From contig JAGWAK010000014.1 in the NCBI GenBank assembly GCA_021296435.1, positions 1 through 7,466 of the forward strand: 7,466 bases of DNA. The letters run 5' to 3'. Under the pieces are notes generated by a model. That model saw only the letters and a program-made list of their open reading frames with translations, ran no database searches and was not told the origin of the DNA. The translations under genes and the position numbers were made by a program. Shown piece by piece: positions 1-7,297 of the stretch (position 1 is its first letter; every line of letters starts with the position of its first letter). Source of the stretch: Acidimicrobiia bacterium. GTDB lineage: Bacteria; Actinomycetota; Acidimicrobiia; Acidimicrobiales; CATQHL01.

Positions 1-1
1 C

Positions 2-394
2 AACGTGAAGGCGATCCAGAACCGGTGGGTCGCGACCGCGATCGCCGTCGTCAGCTGCGCGATTCTGGCGCTCTCGGCCGACCGCGGCGCCGGGGGCATG
101 ATGATCTGGCCGCTGTTCGGGACGACGAACCAGCTTCTGGCAGGTCTCACCCTGCTGATCGTGTCGCTCTACCTGATGCGGAAGGGGCGCCCGTTCTGGG
201 TGACGATGATCCCGATGGGCTTCCTGCTCCTGATGACGACCTGGGCCATGGTCATCAACCTCGACCGCTTCTTCGGCACGAACCAGTGGCTGCTGCTCGT
301 GATCGGCGCCGCGATCTTCATCCTCGAGATCTGGCTCCTCCTCGAGGGCGCCGCAGCGATCCGCCGGGTCCGCGCGGGTAGGGCCGCGGCGTAG
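2..394 (+). CDS. cstA: Carbon starvation protein CstA/BtsT family transporter, C-terminal part (5' end outside window)
   Basis: This is the last 130 codons of an integral inner-membrane transporter of the CstA family, whose members import peptides or pyruvate (E. coli CstA and BtsT). The frame is open from base 2, and the GTG at base 5 is only an internal codon, so the true start lies upstream. The family-diagnostic stretch WPLFGTTNQLLAGLTLL is present, followed by a basic loop (MRKGRPFW). About four hydrophobic segments are visible: VATAIAVVSCAILALSA, LLAGLTLLIVSLYL, VTMIPMGFLLLMTTWAMVI and LLLVIGAAIFILEIWLLL. The arginine-rich tail (RRVRAGRAA) fits a cytoplasmic C-terminus. The gene converges on the leftward cluster with only 15 bp between stop codons and no convincing terminator hairpin. 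Family membership is secure. Whether the substrate is peptide or pyruvate cannot be told from this fragment. Confidence 0.9.
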   Translation, partial: NVKAIQNRWVATAIAVVSCAILALSADRGAGGMMIWPLFGTTNQLLAGLTLLIVSLYLMRKGRPFWVTMIPMGFLLLMTTWAMVINLDRFFGTNQWLLLVIGAAIFILEIWLLLEGAAAIRRVRAGRAAA

Positions 395-409
395 CCGACA
401 AGCGCTCGG

Positions 410-925
410 TCAGGCGGCCTGGATGTCGCGGATGATCGCTTCGTGATGGCGGTGGTGGAGGTGGAGGAAGCGTAGCCACTCGGCGGGAGTGAAGTGGCCG
501 AGGACGTGATGAAGGAGCGTGTGCCGGCACGCGTCCAGTTCGGCCAGTTGCGTCCGGAGAGCCGCCGCCATCTCACGCAACGCCTCGAACCCCGCCCGGA
601 CATCGGCCGATGCCAGTCCGTCCGGTAGCGTGAGGTCCGGCGCCGGCCCCCGTCCGCGCGGAATCTCGCCGCGGGCCAGGAGTGCCAAGCCGATCTCATG
701 GGGGAACTGTTCCCTCGTTTCCGGGTTCGGCCGGGCCAGCGTCTTCAGGACCCAGCCCAGCACGTTCCGGTCGGAGAAGAGCAGGTGCTCCAGGTGGTCC
801 TGCACGCTCCACGCCGAGACCTCGGGCGCGGAGACGGCCAGCCGGTCGACGTCGGCGGCTCGTTCGAGGCAGTGGCGGATGCCGGCGCGGACCCCGGAGA
901 GGGAATCGCGCGTCGTGTACGGCAC
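410..925 (-). CDS. DinB-like / DUF1569 family protein
   Basis: The predicted product is a cytoplasmic protein of 171 residues with the DinB/YfiT-like four-helix-bundle pattern, a superfamily that includes metal-dependent thiol transferases and many uncharacterised members. Visible signatures are W39-SVQDHLEHLLF, with candidate metal ligand H44 (or H47), and a C-terminal part reading HHVLGHFTPAEWLRFLH then HHRHHEAI. The latter matches the DUF1569 pattern 'hP.fG.lt..eW...H..HH', with H157/H158 and H161 as candidate ligands. The frame stays open further upstream, but that extension would run into the end of the cytochrome gene. The GTG at 925 lies 4 bp after the cytochrome stop and gives a family-like N-terminus, so I chose it. 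No strong Shine-Dalgarno is visible, so translational coupling to the cytochrome gene is likely. It is the last gene of the leftward cluster. The substrate is unknown. Confidence 0.75.
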   Translation of the reverse strand: MPYTTRDSLSGVRAGIRHCLERAADVDRLAVSAPEVSAWSVQDHLEHLLFSDRNVLGWVLKTLARPNPETREQFPHEIGLALLARGEIPRGRGPAPDLTLPDGLASADVRAGFEALREMAAALRTQLAELDACRHTLLHHVLGHFTPAEWLRFLHLHHRHHEAIIRDIQAA

Positions 926-929
926 GGCG

Positions 930-1406
930 TCAGGGGTCGAGGTCGACTGCGATCTCCACCGCGTCCATGTCGTCCGTGGCAAGTTCGTCCTCGCCCGTGG
1001 GCATGCCGTTGATCTTGAACATGTACGTCACCACGTCCAGATACTGCTCGGTGGGCATCCCGCCCGGATTGTCCTCCGGCATCGTGGCGACGATCTCGTC
1101 CACGAGATCCTTCACCGAGGCGCCCGCCCAGGACTGGATGAACGGTCCCCCGAAGTCCTCCTCGAAGTGGCACTCGGCGCAGATGTTGTAGAATACATCT
1201 TCGCCGCGCGTGGCCTGCTCCTCGCTGAACACGCCCTGGGTGGTGTTGGCCGCGGCCGTTGCCTCCTCGGCCTCCCCGGCATCGCCGCCCTCCTCCTGGG
1301 CCGCGAGGCTCGAGGCGCCGAGGATGAGCGCGACCGCCGCCATCCAGACCGGCGCGCGGGTCCCTCGCCATGGGACAGCGTGCTGAACGTGGTTCGATAT
1401 GTGCAT
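930..1406 (-). CDS. Exported monoheme cytochrome c (PQQ-dehydrogenase-associated type)
   Basis: A 158-residue exported class I cytochrome c. The N-terminus has basic residues, then a hydrophobic segment (VWMAAVALILGASSLAA) and a likely signal-peptidase site after A36 (SLAA|QEE). An acidic, alanine-rich linker covers roughly residues 37-56. The heme-attachment motif is CAECH at 76-80, and M109 in TMPEDNPGG is the probable distal axial ligand. The C-terminal run YLDVVTYMFKINGMPTGEDE resembles small cytochromes and cytochrome domains that accept electrons from PQQ-dependent dehydrogenases. The ATG at 1406 is preceded by AGGGGA with a 6-nt spacer. The gene follows the M14 gene by about 78 bp and precedes the DinB-like gene by 4 bp. 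No PQQ enzyme lies in the window, so the electron donor is unknown. The cytochrome identity is near certain; the dehydrogenase link is an inference. Confidence 0.9.
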   Translation of the reverse strand: MHISNHVQHAVPWRGTRAPVWMAAVALILGASSLAAQEEGGDAGEAEEATAAANTTQGVFSEEQATRGEDVFYNICAECHFEEDFGGPFIQSWAGASVKDLVDEIVATMPEDNPGGMPTEQYLDVVTYMFKINGMPTGEDELATDDMDAVEIAVDLDP

Positions 1407-1484
1407 CGGGATTCCCCTGCGTTGAACGGGTCCGAGAACGCTCCCAACTGAATTCCGAAGCCGGGAACGAGCAAGTATGCGCCC

Positions 1485-4400
1485 TTACGAGCCTCCGCCG
1501 TCCGCCGTGACGGCCTCGTCCTCCGACTCCTCCTCATCCTCGGGCGGCCGGGGACGGTTCATGCGCAGCGACACGCCGCCGAAGAAGGACGAGCCGGAGC
1601 GTTTCACCTCGTGCTCTCCCTCGTACAGGTAGTCGAGCAGCGCCTGGTCCCACGAGAGCCCCGCCTTCGCCACGAGTTCCATCCAGGGTCCGTAGGCGGT
1701 CTCGTCCGGGGCCTCGGTGGTGCCGGACCAGATCGTGATAGCGGAATCGAACCCGAACCGGGATTCGCCGCTCGATCCCTTGAGCGGCATCTGGATGAGC
1801 ACGCTGTCCGTCATCGGCAGCCGGAACACATCCGGGTCGTACTCGGCTCCGTAGCGCCGGTAGCGCTCGTAGTTGCGCTGGTTCATCTCGAACACATCGC
1901 GGTCGGAATTGATCCCGCGCGTGATGTAGTCGCGGATCTCGAACGCCGCATCACGGTGCCGGGGATGGTCGGGACTGTCGATGTACCCGAACCCCGGCAT
2001 GAACCAGCCCTTGTTGAGCCCCCAGTTGCGCTCCGTCACGCGACCCCGCCGCACGAGGCCCGAGTATTCGCTGAACAACTGCACGACCTGGTGGGAGGGA
2101 TATCCGTGCGGATTCAGGAAGATGTCGGGCAGCCAGCGACCCCACAGCCGGTTTCGGACGGGCGCCTCCGGGTAGATGGGGTGGTCGTCCCGCGAGCCCG
2201 TGGTCGCGTCGATGCCCAGAGAACCCAGGTAGCCGGCGTGCAGGATGAAGTCCGGCGTGATCCGGTACAGGTCGTAGGCGAGTTGGGCGCCGTCCGGATT
2301 CGTGAACGGGTGGATGATGACGTTCACGTCGTCGAGTTTTGCCCGCTGCGCGGGATCCGTGAGGAGGAGTTCCGCGTGCCGCAGGACGTGGCTCGTCGAG
2401 GAGACCTCGTTCGCGTGCTGCCGCGCGGAGTAGATGACCGTGGGCTTGAAGGTCGTCGCCTTCACGCGCGACCAGTGCGAGGCCGCGATCGGGGACATGA
2501 GGTCCGCCGCCCAGATGTCCCTGCCCAGATAGGACTCGCCGGCCTTGTACATCGTCGCTTCCTCGAAAGCTTCGGCCATCCTGGCCAGGATCCCGTGGCC
2601 TTCGGGGGGCGGGATGGGCGTCTCCCACTGGACGAGGCGTTCGCCTTCGTAGCTCCAACCTGTCGGCAGCAGGGTGCGCCAGTCGGGAAGGGCGTCCGGC
2701 GTCCCGTTCGCCGCGAGTCGGGCGGTTCGGCGGGATTCCGGATCCTGTTCGTGGGTCCACTCGGCCCACACTTCGAGCGAGCCGAGTCCGGGCCAGGCCA
2801 GCGAGGATGCGTAGAGGCCGGCCGCGCGCAGGGCCTCGATCTCGCGCACCGTGGCCTCGACCTGTTCGGCGGAGACCATGCTCCGGTCGACCTGCCGCGG
2901 CGGGGCGTAGTTGAGGAGGCTGTCGCGCATGTCGGCGTCGGTGTCGACGCGGACGCGGAGGCCGAGGTGCGCGATCCCGGGCTCGCCCGCGCGGACGACG
3001 GCCAGTCTGGCAGAAGGACGCTCGAGGCCGGTCTTCGGGATGTCGAGCCGCATCGTGTCCGCCGCGCCCGCCGCGTCTTCAAAGGCGACGGAGACCGCGG
3101 GCCGGGAGGTGGCGAACCCCGTGAAGCTCACGCGGAGTTCCGCCGGCCGCCCGTCGCCGCGCGGGCGCATGATCGGGAGGATGCGGCCGGGGAAGGTCAG
3201 CCCCTGTCCGCGCGAGTTCCGGCCGAGGACATCGAAGAATTCGATCGTGCCGAAATAGATCTCTTCATGGAGAGCGTCCATCGGCGCGTGGATCTCGTTG
3301 TCGATCTCGAGCCGGTAGTTGGGCTCGCTCATCTCGAGTTCGACCGTCAGTTCGCCGAAATAGGGCGCGTCCGCGTTCCCGCCGTCCGGGATCCCGTCGT
3401 GCCGGTCCATCACGTAGTCGTAGATGGCCGGGAGAACGACGCTCTGGTAGTGGTCCCAGAAGGCCTCGGGGTCGGTGACGATGCGCTCGTCGACCAGCGT
3501 GCGGTTTCCCGCCCCGGCGCGGATCCAGCCCGTCGTCACGCGGACGTGCTCGTAATCCTGGAAGCGGTCGAAGTACGGACGCAGGACCCATCGGGGCTCG
3601 AAATCGCCGGACAGAATCCCCGTGCCGCGGGAGTCCGTGACATGCACCGCGTACGTCGGCCCCTCCGTGGTCTGCTCGAAGCGGACCTGCTCCAGCTCGA
3701 GGCCGAGTTCGCGGGCGAAGATCTCGTCGATGGGGAAGATCTCGTGCAGCCAGCGCACGGGGGTATGGATCGCCTGCTGAGGCCACTCCTCCGGCGGGTC
3801 GTTGCGGCGGAAGCGGATGACGATCTCTCCGATTTCATCGGGGTCCCGGCCCGCGAGTTGCGGCAGGATCACCTCTTCGAGCCAGGAATAGCCCTGCTTG
3901 AACGCGGAGATGATGCGAACCTCGACGGCGTCGGCGGGCGCCCCCGCGTCGATCAGCGCGTCGCGCGCCTCCCGCTCGAGTTGGCGGCGGATCTCCGGCG
4001 GCTCGCTCAAGCGGGCTTCGATCTGGATGGGGTCGGTGGCTGAGACGGAGGCGGCCGCCGGGAGGACGTGGGCGCGGAGGAGTTCCCGGAAGCGGTCGAC
4101 CTCCGACGGGAGCGCGAGCGTGTCCGCGAAGATGGTGGCGGCCCGCTGCACATCGCGTTCGTCGATCGTGACGCGAACCTGCGCCGCGTCGGCGAGGCCC
4201 AGCGCTTCCGCGGCCCGGGCCCGCACGTACGCCTGAAGGCCGGGGTCCGCCTTCTCGACGGAGAACAGCACGTCCGCGCGGGCGATCCGCCGATCCGCGA
4301 GCCCGTCGGCGATGCGGCCGAGCTTGTAGAGGCCGATCGCCGCCTGGCCCACGGGCGAGTGGCCGGACAGCGCGTCCCACAGCCCGCGCTCGACGTCGTC

Positions 4401-5766
4401 GACGGTGGGGCGGTCGTCGCCGCGCTCCGCGAGGTGCGGGAACGTCAGGGCCAGCTGATCGAGCGCGCGCTCGGCCCCGGCGGCGTCCGCGCCGGAGACG
4501 ACGAGGGCCGGTTTGGACCCGAAGGCGGATGAGCCCCTCGCCGGGGGCGAGCGAACCCGGATCGATCTTCGCGCTGTCGGCGAGCTGCCGGGTCAGGGCG
4601 TTGTCCACCCCGGCCAGGACCAGCGTGGGCCGGGCGGCGGCCCTCTCGATCGCCGAGGCCGGCTCGACAAGCGGCACCGTGATCCCGGTCGATTCGAGTC
4701 CGAGCCGTCCGGCCAGGTCGGGCAGGCCGTCGATGCCCCCCTCGCCGGGCGCGAGCATCGCGTCCACGCGGTTCGGGAGCACCCCGCCGCCGAGCAACCC
4801 CTGCGAGGTGTAGAGGTTGGAGAGGTCCATGTCGTTCTTGCCGCCGCTGCCCGGCCGGCCCGCGATCGGGCCCGGGGCATCCGGCGTCGCCCGCCCGGCA
4901 ATCCGGATCGCGGGACCGCCCGCCAGCCGCGCCTCCACCGACTCGAGCCCCGGGTACGCCAGGCGCGCCCGGGAAGTCTCCGCGTCGGCCGACTCGTCCC
5001 CGCCCTCGTCCCCCGTCTCTTCCGGCTCACCGGGGTCGGGGGACTCGTCGCCCGTGGCGAGTCCGCGGAGGAGTTCCGCGGCCGTGCCCAGCTGCGCTTC
5101 GTCCACCTCGATCTCGGCGATCACGCGTCCCACGCCGGCCTGTCCCGACCTGACTCTCGCCTGCGTGAGGCGCACGGCCGCGTCCGCCACGCCCCCGGCC
5201 TCCAGCGTCTCGGCGAGATCGTCCCGGACGCGGCTCAGCTTCGCGGTCGAAAGCGTTCGCGTATGCGGCAGGACGCCGGCAAACAGTCTGGCCGCCGCTT
5301 GCAATCCCTCGTCGTCCCCGCCGACCACGAGCACCCAGGTGCGCCCGTCCTCCTCGCGCACCGCCACGGCCCCTTCTCCCGAGTCGAGGGAGGCGGGGTC
5401 GATACCCGGCGCACGCAGGCCGGCGACTGCGAGTCCGTTCCGTCCCACGACGATCCCGATCCGGCCGCCCTCGGGATGCCGGGACAGCGGCAGGTCCATC
5501 GCCATCGTCTCGAATCCCAGCCGGGCGGCGACCTCGGCGCCCGCCGCCTGGACGATCGACGAAGGATCGTCCCCGAGCACGAGCGCCGCGTTTACGAGAT
5601 CGGGCACGCTGTCGCCGTTCGTATCGAGCACGAGCGTCCCCAAATCGAACAGCGTGGAGAGATCGGGCGTCTGCTGGGCGGCGAGCGGGCGGGAGGCGGG
5701 AGGCGCCGCGACCGCGACCGCCAGCGTCAGCGCGACCGCGAGGGGTTGCGTGCGGGGCTTCATCAT
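1485..5766 (-). CDS. Giant exported M14 zinc-carboxypeptidase-like protein, interrupted by a frameshift near 4518
   Basis: The start is ATG at 5766 (or 5763). AAGGA lies 6 nt upstream, and the ATG overlaps the FAH stop as ATGA. Residues 1-30 form a signal peptide ending PLAA|QQT. Residues 35-168 and about 314-444 are two copies of one module, separated by a segment with an acidic linker (roughly 238-262). The coding frame changes by +1 after codon 416 (CGG, 4521-4519) and resumes at TCC 4517. The joined protein is about 1426 residues, far longer than ordinary carboxypeptidases. The M14 domain spans roughly 1060-1370. It shows GESYLGRDIW, the zinc motif ARQHANE (H1117, E1120), NPDG at 1156-1159 and NPHGYPSH (H1220 or H1225 as third ligand). 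E1351 in SGTTEAPDE is a candidate catalytic glutamate, unproven. The tail is strongly acidic. The role is probably peptide hydrolysis in the periplasm or outside the cell. Without the frame change, the product would be about 643 residues with an Arg/Pro-rich tail and no catalytic domain. Confidence 0.85.
4434..4827 (-). repeat. M14 N-terminal module, copy B (protein-level duplication, contains the frameshift)
   Basis: This encodes about residues 314-444: DLSNLYTSQG, AGRLGLESTGITVPL, TLVLAGVDNALTRQL, IDPGSLAPGEGLIRLR, then after the frame change SKPALVVSGADAAGAERAL and FPHL. Each landmark matches copy A in order and spacing, with 2-3 residues fewer at the disrupted loop. The Ca-loop-like sequence of copy A is not conserved here (GGGVLPNRVD). 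The copies are diverged, so this is an old duplication recognisable at protein level only. Confidence 0.75.
4515..4521 (-). other. Frame disruption inside the M14 peptidase gene
   Basis: On the minus strand the upstream frame reads ...GEG LIR LR and then degenerates into an Arg/Pro/Ala-rich shadow (VQTGPRRLRRGRRRG). The frame one base further reads SKPALVVSGADAAGAE and continues without interruption to the stop at 1485. The first copy of the duplicated module has the parallel text GEGAVAVREEDGRTWVLVVGGDD, which places the switch in the few codons around the GGG at 4520-4518. Removing one G would restore a single frame (L-R-S-K-P). It could be a sequencing or assembly indel, a real mutation, or less likely programmed slippage. 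Confidence 0.85.
5263..5664 (-). repeat. M14 N-terminal module, copy A (protein-level duplication)
   Basis: This encodes residues 35-168 of the M14 protein. It opens with DLSTLFDLG and contains a Ca-loop-like DTNGDSVPD (residues 48-56). It continues with AARLGFETMAMDLPL, GIVVGRNGLAVAGL, IDPASLDSGEGAVAVR and LVVGGDDEGLQAAARL, ending at VLPH. Copy B follows the same order of landmarks. The alternating hydrophobic strand/helix pattern suggests an alpha/beta domain. I cannot name the domain family. Confidence 0.75.
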
Positions 5767-6629
5767 GTCCCGTCCTTCGGCGGTGCGACCTTCACGTCGT
5801 TCGCCAGCACCCCGACGCCCTCCACCTCCACCTCCACCCGGTCGCCGGGAGAGAGCGTCGAGGTCTTCCCGGGCGTCCCCGTATAGATCACGTCGCCGGG
5901 AAGCAGCGTGATGTAGCGGCTCGCGTAGGCGATGATCTCGGGGATCGAGAAGATGAGATCCGAGGTGCGCGCGTCCTGCACGACCTCGCCGTTGAGGCGC
6001 GTCCGCAGCCGCAGGTCCTCCCACGCCGCGCCGGTCACGATCCGCGGCCCGATCGGCCCGAACGAGTCGCTGCCTTTGGCCCTCAGCCACTGCAGGTCGT
6101 CGCGCTGCCACGTGCGCTCGCTCACGTCGTTGCCCGCCGTGACGCCGAAGACGTGGTCGCCCGCCTCTTCCAGGCCGATGTGACGCGCCGTGCGGCCGAT
6201 CACGACGACGACTTCTCCTTCCGCGTGCACGACTTCCGCGTCCGGGGGGATCTCGATCGCGGCGCCCGGCCCGACGATCGAACTCGGCAGCTTGGTGAAC
6301 AGGCCGGGTTCCGTGGGCTGCGGGCGAGTTCCGATGGGGCTGTTGTCGAGGTGGCTCCGGTAGTTCAGGCCCACCGCGATGACCTTCGACGGGGTCGCCG
6401 GCGCCAGGAGATGAAGCTCCTCGAGCCGCACCCGCTTCCCGGTTCGGACCTCCCCGCCGAAAGGAGCCGCCGCCAGTTCCTCCACCATGCTGTCCTCGAT
6501 GATTCCGTCCGCGAGGACCTCATCCTCCACGACCCCCCAGCGGGCGCCACCGTCTCCGCCGGTCGCGGCGTACGCGTGCTTCGCGGCGTCGGTGGCGTCC
6601 GGCGCGAGGTAACGGACGTACGCGGTCAC
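5763..6629 (-). CDS. Fumarylacetoacetate hydrolase (FAH) family protein
   Basis: A cytoplasmic enzyme of 288 residues. FAH-family members hydrolyse, decarboxylate or isomerise beta-diketo and enol acids in aromatic and amino-acid catabolism, using one divalent metal. The sequence shows the full signature set: GLNYRSH (87-93), LFTKLPSSIVGPG (110-122), HAEGEVVVVIGR with likely metal ligands E137 and E139, GNDVSERTWQ with ligand D168, AKGSDSFGPIGP with K185, and LLPGDVIYTGTPG near the end. The open frame extends to 6755, but that part overlaps the FKBP gene and is an Arg/Pro-rich shadow. GTG 6629 gives VTAYVRYLAP, a normal family N-terminus, 34 bp after the FKBP stop. Its stop overlaps the M14 start as ATGA, implying coupled translation. 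Substrate is unresolved: fumarylacetoacetate, acylpyruvate and oxaloacetate activities share these motifs. Confidence 0.9.
   Translation of the reverse strand: MTAYVRYLAPDATDAAKHAYAATGGDGGARWGVVEDEVLADGIIEDSMVEELAAAPFGGEVRTGKRVRLEELHLLAPATPSKVIAVGLNYRSHLDNSPIGTRPQPTEPGLFTKLPSSIVGPGAAIEIPPDAEVVHAEGEVVVVIGRTARHIGLEEAGDHVFGVTAGNDVSERTWQRDDLQWLRAKGSDSFGPIGPRIVTGAAWEDLRLRTRLNGEVVQDARTSDLIFSIPEIIAYASRYITLLPGDVIYTGTPGKTSTLSPGDRVEVEVEGVGVLANDVKVAPPKDGT
5773..5777 (-). promoter_or_regulatory. Ribosome binding site of the M14 gene
   Basis: The minus strand reads AAGGA, then six bases, then ATGATG. It lies inside the last codons of the FAH gene. Together with the ATGA overlap it supports the ATG pair at 5766/5763 as the start of the M14 gene and coupling to FAH translation. 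Confidence 0.65.
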
Positions 6630-6663
6630 CGCCCCCGCCCGATCGCCCCGGTCCGGATCACGA

Positions 6664-7254
6664 TCAGCCCTCCCCGGTGGGAATGTGCTCCGCGAGTTCG
6701 ACCTCGAACACGAGCGGCGAGTACGGAGGAATCCCCGACCGGCCTGCGGGGCCATAGGCGAGATGGAAGGGGAGCACGAGCTTGCGGCGCTCGCCCATCC
6801 GCATGCCGGTGACCCCCTCCACCCAGCCGTCGATCAGGGAGGTCGCACCGAGGACCATGTCGAGCGGTTCCGGCGGGTTGTGATCGTGGCTCGAGTCCAC
6901 CTTGCTCCCGTTGGGAAGCCAGACGGTATAGTGGACGCCCATCTCGTCGCCGTAGCCGGCCGGCGGTCCGCTCCCCTCCCGCAGGACCTGAATGAAGAGC
7001 CCGCTCTCCGTCTCCTCCATCGCACCGAGATCGACCGCGAGTTCATCGGCGAAGACGACTTCCCGGACGTCCGTGATCACACCCTCGGGCGAGCCTGACG
7101 TCTCGGCGGCGGCGGGCGCTTCCTCCGCGCTCTCCGCGCTCTCCGCACCGTCCGCCGCATCCTCTCCCGCGTCGCCCGCGCATGCGAGGGCGAGCGGCGC
7201 CAGCAGCAAGGTCGCCGCGGCCCGAAACCCGTTCGATGTCTTATCACGCTGCAT
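6664..7254 (-). CDS. FKBP-type peptidyl-prolyl cis-trans isomerase, predicted lipoprotein
   Basis: A 196-residue envelope foldase that speeds up proline isomerisation. The N-terminus has a basic start, a hydrophobic stretch (AAATLLLAPLALA) and a lipobox cysteine C25 (LALAC). A low-complexity Ala/Glu/Ser/Asp linker follows (roughly 26-58). The FKBP domain (about 83-190) keeps the family's active-site positions: VHYTVWLPNG with Y109, VDSS with D120, LIDGWVEGVTGMRMGERRK with I141 and W144, AYG with Y167, and a final VFEVEL with F183. The frame is open up to 7332, but the ATG at 7254 has a strong GGAGG 6 nt upstream and gives a clean lipoprotein signal, so I chose it. It is the first gene of the leftward cluster and a candidate helper for the exported M14 protein and cytochrome (inference). 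Anchoring depends on C25, whose lipobox has Ala rather than Leu at -3. Confidence 0.92.
   Translation of the reverse strand: MQRDKTSNGFRAAATLLLAPLALACAGDAGEDAADGAESAESAEEAPAAAETSGSPEGVITDVREVVFADELAVDLGAMEETESGLFIQVLREGSGPPAGYGDEMGVHYTVWLPNGSKVDSSHDHNPPEPLDMVLGATSLIDGWVEGVTGMRMGERRKLVLPFHLAYGPAGRSGIPPYSPLVFEVELAEHIPTGEG
7123..7149 (-). repeat. 9-bp tandem repeat in the FKBP linker
   Basis: On the plus strand CTCCGCGCT occurs twice in direct succession (7123-7131, 7132-7140), followed by a diverged third unit CTCCGCACC (7141-7149). The repeats encode the Ser-Ala-Glu run of the linker. The unit length is a multiple of three, so copy-number changes would alter only linker length. Confidence 0.7.
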
Positions 7255-7260
7255 GGAAAG

Positions 7261-7265
7261 CCTCC
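7261..7265 (-). promoter_or_regulatory. Ribosome binding site of the FKBP gene
   Basis: The minus strand reads GGAGG six bases before ATG 7254. It is the best Shine-Dalgarno in the window and decides the start. It directly abuts the last of the three direct repeats in the leader, sharing two bases with it. Confidence 0.8.
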
Positions 7266-7297
7266 GAGTGTAGTCCCGAGTGTGGTCCGAGTGTGGA
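7264..7297. repeat. Triple 11-12 bp direct repeat in the divergent intergenic region
   Basis: Plus strand: CCGAGTGTAGT (7264-7274), CCGAGTGTGGT (7276-7286) and CCGAGTGTGGA (7287-7297), with periods of 12 and 11 bp. A diverged fourth copy, CCGAATGTAGC, lies at 7312-7322. The array sits in the presumed leader or promoter of the FKBP gene and touches its ribosome binding site. The near-helical-turn spacing suits cooperative protein binding on one DNA face, but no regulator is identified. Confidence 0.8.

Noticed and set aside
395..425. Terminator between the convergent CstA and DinB-like genes
   Set aside because: Only short dyads (CCGA...TCGG; CAGGC-G-GCCTG with no loop) and no T-run on either strand.
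926..982. Upstream extension of the DinB-like gene to 982
   Set aside because: It overlaps the cytochrome 3' end and reads MPRTTWTRWRSQ, a shadow composition.
519..1451. Plus-strand open frame of 310 codons opposite the DinB-like and cytochrome genes
   Set aside because: Shadow frame; the opposite strand encodes a cytochrome with CAECH and a His-rich DinB-like protein.
1453..1467. Hairpin-like TTCCGAAGCCGGGAA between the M14 and cytochrome genes
   Set aside because: The stem is only 4-5 bp with a bulge and is not followed by a T-run on the minus strand; not convincing as a terminator.
1611..4043. Plus-strand open frame of 810 codons opposite the M14 gene
   Set aside because: It is the antisense shadow of a GC-rich gene: Arg/Val/Asp-rich, no recognisable domain, while the minus strand carries clear M14 motifs.
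4350..4352. GTG at 4352 as an independent start for the catalytic half
   Set aside because: The same frame encodes sensible protein for another ~55 codons upstream, matching module A, so this GTG is internal.
3835..4510. Continuation of the M14 upstream frame past the frame change
   Set aside because: The translation becomes Arg/Pro/Ala-rich low-complexity sequence, while the frame one base over gives a normal protein continuing into the catalytic half.
4513..5886. Plus-strand open frame of 457 codons opposite the M14 N-terminus and FAH end
   Set aside because: Composition is Arg/Gly/Pro-rich with no motif; the minus strand encodes a signal peptide and a duplicated module here.
6630..6755. 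Upstream extension of the FAH gene to 6755
   Set aside because: It overlaps the FKBP C-terminus and encodes an Arg-rich stretch unlike FAH proteins; GTG 6629 fits better.
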